DNA from: Stromatinia cepivora
Lineage: Eukaryota; Ascomycota; Leotiomycetes; Helotiales; Sclerotiniaceae
Assembly: GCA_014898415.1 (NCBI GenBank)
Contig: RCTD01000007.1
Span: 1,240,001 to 1,304,000, forward strand
DNA length: 64,000 nt
Reading direction: 5' to 3'
In this document: piece by piece, positions 56,785 to 64,000 of the stretch
How positions within the stretch are numbered: position 1 is the stretch's first letter
How the letters are laid out: every line of letters begins with the position of its first letter
Translations under genes and position numbers: made by a program
The notes under the pieces: model-generated
Database searches by the model: none
Seen by the model: the letters and a program-made list of their open reading frames with translations, nothing else
Told to the model about the DNA's origin: nothing

Positions 56785-57053
56785 TGCTTGCTACATTGCT
56801 TTTTGGAGGTCTGGCCCTGGCTGGCCCCGGATGTTACAACCGAAGTGACAACCTGGGGATTCATGAGCAGTACCCTTCTCCGAAAAATACCTCGGATATC
56901 ACACAGCCACAATCCGCTTCATGTACAGTGCAGAAATATTTCTCGACGGTCATTGTGTTTATTTATTCGATTTCTTACATAGCTTTTCATGTTATGCATA
57001 CCAATAGATGGCATGGCTGTTTTACAAGTCCGCCATTAGACACCCACCATTAG
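56785..57053 (+). CDS. Doubtful ORF with a signal-peptide-like start
   Basis: From ATG at 56785, about 89 codons. MLATLLFGGLALAGPGCYN looks like a signal peptide with a cleavage site, then a polar part with SASC, then a second hydrophobic run (FSTVIVFIYSISYIAFHV). A TATATATA-like box lies about 75 bp upstream at 56711-56718. The second half looks like a run-on frame, so this may be the start of a broken secreted-protein gene. Low support. Confidence 0.22.
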
Positions 57054-58484
57054 AATCATACCAACTCCCCAACTCTCCAATTCCCAGCATAAAATCAAAT
57101 CCATCAATCACCTCTTCTCCTAGTTTAAGAATACAGGAAGAAGTCTTTGCGAATTTATACTTTGGAAGGAAGAGGAAAGGCCAAGGAAATGGGGGAGGCT
57201 CCCACACGGAGAATGTCTATTATCCGATCAACCAACCTCGGGTGCGGTAAACACCACTTTGGTAGCCGGAGCTCTTTTCATATATTTCTTCTCAATATTT
57301 CTTCTAAATATTTGATATGGTTCGGTCTCACTAAGGATAGTATGCTACCTAATGGCCGTGATTTTTGAGATTTTGTCCATGTATCCGACCTTTTTCCGTT
57401 CAAATTCTGCTCGAGCTTCATCTTGATAGCACGGGTTATCATTATTTTCTGCTCAAAGATCGGAATTTTACAATAGCCTCTAAGACTTTCCGCCATGTTT
57501 CGGATTCCATCCACATCAATTGGACATGATTCAATATCTTCACCGATCGACTACTGATCAGCTAACACATGATTCTTTTTGATAATAAAATTTTTGAAAA
57601 AATTAGATATACTAATTTTTTTTTTTCTCAATCTTCAATCAATATATGTTCCAATTATCCTTCTTCTTATCCTCATCCTTATTCTAATCATTATCCAAAT
57701 CCAGAATCCTGAAATTCATAGTCCTGCTATCTAAAAAAATTTATCTCAGAAAATATTTCATTCAAAATACCTTCAAAATATCCCCAAAATAGTCTCAAAA
57801 TAACCCCAAAATCACAAACTTTCAACCGCTCACATTGATAAACTAACTACCATCTAAAATATAAAATCACTAACTCGTTCATAATATTTTCAAAATTCAG
57901 CTTGCTAACTTATACTACTAGCTAGTAGTCAACACTACCAGCCAGCTAGCTAGCTGACTGTTTGACCACCCCGGAATCGATTTCTGGAAGGAGATCTATA
58001 GAATATTCCATAGATCTCTAATCCACAATTCCATCCACAATTCCATCATATCCCATCCTATCCCATCCTATTATTTATTTATTTTCCTAAGATTTATTGA
58101 AATAATTTAAATTGTACTAGTTATTTATTTATTTAGCTAGTTAGCTAGTTAGTTGGTTGGTTAGTTAGTATTTCCAGCTCTTGAATACCTATTCAAAGGG
58201 AAATTGGTTATGGATATTGCGCACCGACTGTACTTGAAAGTTCTTGAATAAGTAGTATTTATTCCAGTATCTATGTTTCAACATATTTTAGCGTCTGGTT
58301 TAAGTAGAGGGATAATATGACTATGATATAGATTGGTGACTCTACTTGTTTTCATTTTTTTTATTGCGTAAGTCATGCAGGAAGGAAGGAAGGAGACAAT
58401 TCGTATATCATGTCAGTGAAAAGTAAAGATATTTTTAAATTCAAATTTAGATTCATTTTTAGAACAAAAGGAAGTTATGTATTC

Positions 58485-59642
58485 TCAGATTTTATTCCTC
58501 TTTTCACTATAGCTTCGCACATCTTTTTCGCTTCCCGCTACAGTATTTCTTTGGATTTCTACCCCTCTTCTTCCACCTCTTCCATCTCTTCCATCCCTCC
58601 TGTCTCTCCCATCTGTCCCATCTCTCCTACCCCTCCCATCCCTCCCACTCCTCTCCCTCACCCCCTCCTCACACCCCTCACACCCCTCCAACCCAAACGT
58701 AACAACAAAACTCGACCCCCTACTCACCGCCCCCAAACAAACCCTATCCCTCGCAACACTAAACCCCAACTCACCAAACCCCCCAGGAGGCCCCAACATC
58801 TCCTTCATCTCATTCAACGCATCCTCATCAATCACCAACCTCCAATCCAATTTCCTCTCATGATCGCCATTTTCTAAACTCTCGCTTCTCTGACGGGATA
58901 ATTCGATGATTTGTTCATGATTTCCGATTCCACTTCCATTTCCATTTCTTTCCTCCCCTTTATCCCTCAATATAAACTCCGAATCATGATCACTCTTCCA
59001 ATCCATCATTCGAACAAATTGCTCCAGTTCCCACACTCGACTTTGAATCCTCGCAACAACAATCCTGTGATCCCGTCGCAGCTCATGATACACCGGTATC
59101 AACACATCCGACACCAAGATAAAAATCTGGGATAAGAACCAAGTAGTGATCACTTCCACCACGAATAATTTTCCATACCCCAACATCCCGCATTCTACCC
59201 CGCCGGCCCAGTATCGCATATTATACACATTATCCCTGTATTCCATGTATGCCGACCCGGTTTCTCGACTCGTGACAAAATAGATTATAGTATCCAATGA
59301 AAATGTAAAAATCGCATCAACAACTCCATAAATTATCCAAAGTCCCCCTATAAATAAATATATTTCACTAGTTGAAGGACCCCGAATACATGGTTGTGAG
59401 GACGTAGACGTATAACTTCGATTGGGGGATTTGTGATACGGATGCTGGTTCTGATGCTGAGGTGGATTCTGCTGTCGATGCTGATATAAAATTTTAAAGA
59501 GGATGTATTGGATGATTATCATGAAGAACCAAGCTAAGATGTTTGAGAGGAGGAAAGTGGTGAATGCAAGGTTTAGTGCTGTAGATGGGAAGGAGATGGA
59601 GGTTTCGATGGGGAGGGGGCGGTCAAGATTCTCGAGGTCCAT
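58485..59642 (-). CDS. Multi-spanning membrane protein of unknown function with Arg/Gly/Asp-rich tail
   Basis: A single exon of 385 codons. Four hydrophobic segments are visible: residues about 23-50 (LAFTTFLLSNILAWFFMIII), 92-115 (IYLFIGGLWIIYGVVDAIF), a weaker one, and about 160-180 (VVEVITTWFLSQIFILVSDV). They are separated by a His/Gln-rich loop (QQNPPQHQNQHP). A charged helical region follows (VARIQSRVWELEQFVRMMD). Residues 330-365 are a GRD/RRDGRDG low-complexity tail. Not recognised; such proteins are common and poorly studied in ascomycetes. The low-complexity tail has a strongly C-rich coding strand complement, so its exact length may vary between strains. Confidence 0.72.
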   Translation of the reverse strand: MDLENLDRPLPIETSISFPSTALNLAFTTFLLSNILAWFFMIIIQYILFKILYQHRQQNPPQHQNQHPYHKSPNRSYTSTSSQPCIRGPSTSEIYLFIGGLWIIYGVVDAIFTFSLDTIIYFVTSRETGSAYMEYRDNVYNMRYWAGGVECGMLGYGKLFVVEVITTWFLSQIFILVSDVLIPVYHELRRDHRIVVARIQSRVWELEQFVRMMDWKSDHDSEFILRDKGEERNGNGSGIGNHEQIIELSRQRSESLENGDHERKLDWRLVIDEDALNEMKEMLGPPGGFGELGFSVARDRVCLGAVSRGSSFVVTFGLEGCEGCEEGVRERSGRDGRGRRDGTDGRDRRDGRDGRGGRRGVEIQRNTVAGSEKDVRSYSEKRNKI

Positions 59643-59901
59643 GTTGGTGTTTGTTCTTGACTTGTAGCTGCGAGTTCGACTGCGATTGCGAGGTCTACAT
59701 TCATATACAATTTTCGGTTGAAATAGAAACAGAAATAGAAATAGAAGCAGAAATATATTAAAGGTAAACCAGGAGGTGCATGTAATATTAATGTATTGAC
59801 TAAAGATCCAAGTTCACTAGAATAGAAATCTCTTATACAGAGAGATTCCAGGCTAATCCATATTAATCATAGATGAATATAAGATGCTTTCCTCAACAAA
59901 A

Positions 59902-59980
59902 TAGAAGTAGAAATGGAAATAGAAATAGAAGTGGAAGCAGAAGCAGAAGCAAAAGCAGAAGCTAAAGCGAAAGCGAAAGC
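59902..59980. repeat. Hexameric GAARYR repeat tract
   Basis: About 12 units of the form GAAGTA/GAAATA/GAAGCA/AAAGCG in tandem. A related shorter tract lies at 59715-59757. Confidence 0.8.
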
Positions 59981-60051
59981 ATATAAAACGCCAACCAAAA
60001 AAACACCGACACCCCCTCCCTATCAAATAATCAAAACCTACAGACAGTCGG

Positions 60052-60060
60052 TATATAAAA
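60052..60060 (+). promoter_or_regulatory. TATA box upstream of the candidate small gene
   Basis: TATATAAAA 164 bp before the ATG at 60224, followed by a C/A-rich leader typical of fungal promoters. Confidence 0.45.
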
Positions 60061-60223
60061 GCCAAGCCCAGCCAAGCCCCAATTAAACACCATCATCCAA
60101 ATCTACCGTCCTCAGCCTCGATCCAATCTAAGTATACCTTAAACATACCTTAATGCGCCTTAACCAAACGTTTAAACACAATCCACACAAAGTGTCTAGG
60201 TACATAAAAACGCCATCTCAAAT

Positions 60224-60511
60224 ATGCCTTACGAACTCCACTTTGTGACAAAAGGTTCCATGGAGATAGATGAAGCAAACATATCCGAGCGAACGAATTA
60301 TATTACGTGGAGTGCGAATACGACTCTCCTTAGGTAAGACATCTGTGCTTTAATCAAAGTAAACTTTGTACTTTTCAGGGGTTGTGCAGTGAGGGGTTCC
60401 GAGCAAGGTGGGGTGAGAGCAGGGTATGTCTATTTAAGGAGGGGATTTTATAGTCTGATGATTCGAGAAAGGAAAGGGGAGCAAGGAATTTACCTCGTGC
60501 GAAGAAAATAA
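60224..60511 (+). CDS. Candidate two-exon small protein, 80 aa
   Basis: Exon 1 60224-60333 starts MPYELHFVTKGSMEIDEANI and ends at AG/GTAAGA. The 45-bp intron has a T-rich tract and ends TTTTCAG. Exon 2 60379-60511 continues in frame to TAA. The predicted product has no signal peptide; it is basic at the end (YSLMIRERKGEQGIYLVRRK). Supporting evidence is the TATA box, leader composition, consensus splice sites and closed phases; there is no recognised homologue. It could instead be a chance frame. Confidence 0.38.
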
Positions 60512-61751
60512 CTCTGTATTACTATACGAATCCATGCGAGAACGAGGTATTTTTGCTATACTCCTTCGATTCGTTCAAATAAGCTATGCGAATATTTGCG
60601 AGAAATTAATCGTTCCCTGTAACCTTTTCGTACCACCGTAAATAGTTCGTATGTATATCTACCGTATAAACAAAGAAGGCTTAGAATTTCTCGCCAAAAC
60701 GGAAATACGGAGAAGAAATGAGTAGCAAAATTCCTCAGTTTGTTGATTCAATTTACTTTAATTTAAGCGAGAAAACTTAGCCTCAAAAGAGTGTGGGCTT
60801 ATTCTCAGTTTATCGAGTTTATACGGTATCTATCTACTATCTATTTATCCTACCCAATGCCCAAACCTGGAATTATATTAGTCGGGACGAACTTACGAAG
60901 TATTATAAATAGTATACTTTGAGTTAGTGTAGATGAAGGGTTTCTGAGCGTTTTTAATATGTGATTTAGATCAATGATATTTAATATTGATACGATTGAT
61001 TAGAAGTCAGGGGATTGGGATTGACGGGGGCAAGGTTTGCTTGGAGGGAGATTGAAGGGAGATTGAAGAGGGAATATAATCTAATATCGTTTTTTCTTAG
61101 CTATCTATATTATTTATATCATAAATACCTAGTACTAATACCAATACAAAGTCTCAAACTTTCAAACCTTCAAACTTTCAAACTTTATACATACTATCTA
61201 TCTATAATTATCATAATATGACACATGATCGATATAATATATCACAAAACACCACCACCACATGACATCCCTCTCCGCAAGAGGCTGAGACCATTGAGAA
61301 TGATTATATTATATCATATTATATAATATATTATAATACAGCCAAGCAGAATCAAATATTAGATCTAAAAATGTTATTGCAATGTAATGTATATCTAATC
61401 TTAATAACTTAAAGTTATAAGTCGTTCGATCGAGGTATAAAAGAGCATTTGACCGTCCAACCCCTCGAGGGATTAACCGGTCAGTCCCTTAAATTTCATA
61501 GGCGAGTTAGTGTGTATACGTGTCGTATATTGATTTGAGGGAGTTGGATAGAGATGTTAATTTGAAGTTCCTTTTACACTTGCCTTTCATGATAAAGGAT
61601 GGTCCAGGACGATGACAACATCGCATTGTATATTATGTTCTAGTAAATTACAGCTCTACTTACACATCCATGTGGTAACGTATGCTCAAATTGAGGGTAT
61701 ATAAGCTTCCTTGTGCTCCTCTTCATCATGTTCAGCCCAAGTCCCTGCTCC

Positions 61752-63974
61752 TCACATGCCCCCGAAATCTGGCATTGGCTTTTCCTTGATATCCTTAATC
61801 AACGACCTGGAATTGGGATTATCTTCAAAGCTTAACTCGATTAAGTCGCGCACCTCATCTTTTGAGAAGTATAAACTAAGATGACTCTCAAACCAGAGAT
61901 ACCTAATGTCCTTCAGATTACTTTGTAGAACTTCGCTCAGAAATTGCATTTTTAGCCAGTTGCCCGCATAAGTCCCAATTTCATTTGGTTTGAACAAAGA
62001 CTCTAGAGCACTGACTTGTTGAATTAGTAATGCTATTCTTTCGGCTTCATCTACTCCAAGATCTGTGAGTTCGAAAACATCATTGATGATTTTGGTGGCA
62101 ACTGTGTTGACTAATGTACCAACGGCTGATGCCCAAGTCGAATCTGGAAGTATTTCTTTCCAAGAGGTAGACTGTTGGTTGACATGGCTGACGACAGCAC
62201 GAATTGCGTTTTCACTGTCATTGTATACGAAATTTTGAGAACCTAGATAATGTTAATAAAGTTGTGAAATAATTGTTGTGTACACATACCACCAAGTAAG
62301 TCATGCAGAATGGTACGCTGTGTGTCCATCTCGTTTTTGTAAGCTCTCTTTCCGAAACTTTCAAGAGGCCCAATTTCTGAATCAATCTTGACTAGATTCA
62401 AAGCTCGAGGAGTCAAGTCTGTTCGCAAACGCCACTCTTTGGAGAAATTTTTTAATTTGTCAACCAACCACATAGCATCATTGTAAGAGAACCTGGATTA
62501 CAAACAGTGAGAATTTTATAGGAAGATGGAAGGGCTGACTCGGAACTTACATATTTCCCTTTGGATCATCGGCATAATAACATGGAGATACTGCACGATA
62601 CATTGCTAGAATTAAGGTGGGTATATTGAACAAACCACCAGCGGCGGGTGACACGGGAATCGAATCGTGACTTTCAAGAGTTAGTGATTGTAATATTCTT
62701 GACTTGAAAGATGGAAATACGCACTCTGGCTGCATTAATTTGCTACCATCTTCATAGATATTAACAATATGGTTAAATACTGTCAAAGGCATGGTTGATG
62801 TCCAATACTTCTCTGAAAGTGTGACGTTACGCTTCTCTGCTGAGCCATTTGTTTTGATAGGACTATTCGGTATCTGAGGGAGTGGTGTTGGACGATCATC
62901 CGGAGGCGATTCGACAGCAACTTCATTCTCATCACCCCAACCCCAAGCGTCTTCTTCATCTACTTGGAGATCATCGTCCCGGGTAGGGGGAATGGATATT
63001 GAGCTCGCCCTCCGTTCCTCGTCTAAAGAAGCTCGGCTCCTTATCACAGGGTGAGTTTCTTCCTCTTCATCTTCCTCACCCCAGTTCCAATCATCTTTCA
63101 CCGCCTCGCCACTGGAAGTAACATGCATACCATCATCTCTGGTGACCATACGCATTTCCACACGTTTAGCTTCAAGCGGCTGACCAATACCTGGTAATAT
63201 TCCTTTAGTTTCAAATAAATAAACAGAAAGTCCGCGGGACTTGTTTGTAGTGGAGAATGAGATGCACATACCAAGGGCTAACGCATTACGAATGCTATCC
63301 AGTGATGTTTCTCTCTTCTTGGTCAACCAAATTTTAGCGGCGCCTTCAACCCATTCATGAAATTTCCGTGCTTCTGGCCATCCCAAGGATTCCAAAGTTT
63401 TAGCAAATGCAGTGGTTTGAGCTAGCGCTTTTTGGTAGTCGACCATATCATTTAGGGATGTTGGTACAGACGATTCTAGCCACGTTTCAATTATTATTTC
63501 AGACAAATCAGGCATCATCGCCGCGGACAAGGATTTCACCATTAACTTGGGCAAGTTCTGGTCCAGATAGCGAATGATGTCTAAAATATCCCGAAACAAG
63601 GATTTTATGGTAGAATCCGCTTGTTCCTCGATAACACGGAGCGTGTTATTCTCAATACATATTTTGAACAGAGAAGATGTTGATTTAAGGCCGGTCCGAG
63701 GCTGTATGATAGTTTCAGACAACTTCTCCCATAAATCTTTGCCAAAGGCATCAAACTCTTTGAATCTATGTAATCCAATAGCGACATCCTCCAAAGATGT
63801 TGGAATACCGCTGAGCTTCTCATGGATCGTGATAGAAGCTTCTTTGGGCTGAACACATATCAATGATTTCCGGAGTTCGTTGAACTGTTCTTTCAAAGAA
63901 GTTTTCAATCCATACAATCGTGTCTCCAAAAGCCGCACAGCTCTTACAGTATTCTCTGCTGGGATTTCCGCCAT
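61752..63974 (-). CDS. zw10: ZW10/Dsl1 family protein (RZZ kinetochore and ER tethering)
   Basis: ZW10 family members tether COPI vesicles at the ER (Dsl1/NRZ complex) and, in animals, act at kinetochores. Exons 63974-63272, 63190-62725, 62670-62551, 62492-62290 and 62242-61752 give 660 aa. Long helical N-terminal part (MAEIPAENTVRAVRLLETRL...). An acidic Trp-rich linker (DDWNWGEEDEEEE, DEEDAWGWGDENE) sits mid-protein. The C-terminal helical bundle holds TLSEKYWTSTMPLTVFNHI, GGLFNIPTLILAMYRA and FSYNDAMWLVDKLKN. It ends DEVRDLIELSFEDNPNSRSLIKDIK, the ZW10 C-terminal hallmark. Introns 1 (81 bp) and 2 (54 bp) are multiples of three without stops, so they read through. They are called from consensus sites and because removal restores family spacing. 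Confidence 0.88.
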
Positions 63975-64000
63975 TTGATTGCCTGCAACATCGAGTGACA

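Larger units (their letters stand above)
52142..58484. other. 6.3-kb AT-rich, repeat-laden region without a confirmed gene
   Basis: Holds the NLP promoter remnant (TATATATAAG on the minus strand at 52268-52277), a 55-bp tandem pair at 52953-53075, a hairpin and a TAA-flanked MITE at 53713-54480, a TA-flanked MITE at 55826-56024, and weak ORFs at 54895-55068 and 56785-57051. 57.3-58.4 kb is low-complexity AT-rich DNA with TAGC/TTAG runs near 57,920-58,165. Confidence 0.5.
59643..61751. other. 2.1-kb region with GAA-rich hexamer repeats and a candidate small gene
   Basis: Holds GAARYR repeats at 59715-59757 and 59902-59980, a TATA box at 60052-60060 and the two-exon candidate at 60224-60511. 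60.5-61.7 kb is AT-rich without further signals. Confidence 0.45.

Noticed and set aside
58410..58877. 155-codon plus-strand ORF full of Pro, Ser and Ile
   Set aside because: It is the complement of the GRD-rich tail of the minus-strand membrane protein, and its Pro/Ser richness reflects that C-rich strand.

Overview
The window is nuclear DNA of a filamentous ascomycete. Genes are split by short introns (mostly 50-65 bp, GT-AG with CTRAY-type branch points), intergenic DNA is AT-rich, and the protein set is fungal: a HET-domain protein, a GH78-type secreted hydrolase, a fungal Rgd2-type RhoGAP and an NLP necrosis-inducing-protein relic. Codon and base composition, together with the NLP relic, suggest a Leotiomycete, perhaps a Botrytis/Sclerotinia relative. 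That placement is inference, not a database result.

1-31 kb is gene-dense and largely housekeeping. It holds Utp12/Dip2 (partial), ARPC2 of the Arp2/3 complex, SF3b155, a GH78-like secreted glycosidase, a sugar-porter MFS protein, an unrecognised membrane protein, Utp13, a small unknown protein, an F-BAR/DEP/RhoGAP protein and a membrane dipeptidase. 32-46 kb holds a HET-domain protein, a GT1 glycosyltransferase, a small secreted protein, an orthodox aquaporin, Ytm1 and an amino-acid permease. 46-58 kb is a gene-poor, AT-rich island of transposons and gene relics. 58-64 kb returns to genes: an unknown multi-spanning membrane protein, a candidate 80-residue two-exon gene and ZW10/Dsl1.

Three ribosome-biogenesis WD40 proteins lie here. 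Utp12 and Utp13 are both UtpB (90S pre-ribosome) subunits and Ytm1 acts in 60S maturation. Most genes otherwise look like an ordinary chromosomal neighbourhood, not an operon-like cluster.

The most informative region is 48.4-52.3 kb. A NEP1-like protein gene on the minus strand has been destroyed. A 404-bp hAT-like MITE with an 8-bp target duplication sits in its 5' part. A terminal-inverted-repeat element flanked by TTG cuts off its 3' end. A short LTR element with matching 150-bp LTRs is nested inside that element. The mismatches between repeat copies are almost all C/T and G/A, as expected from repeat-induced point mutation (RIP). Further MITEs lie at 7.5, 30.2, 53.8 and 55.8 kb. I found no CRISPR array, rRNA gene or complete tRNA, and no clearly new multi-gene system.
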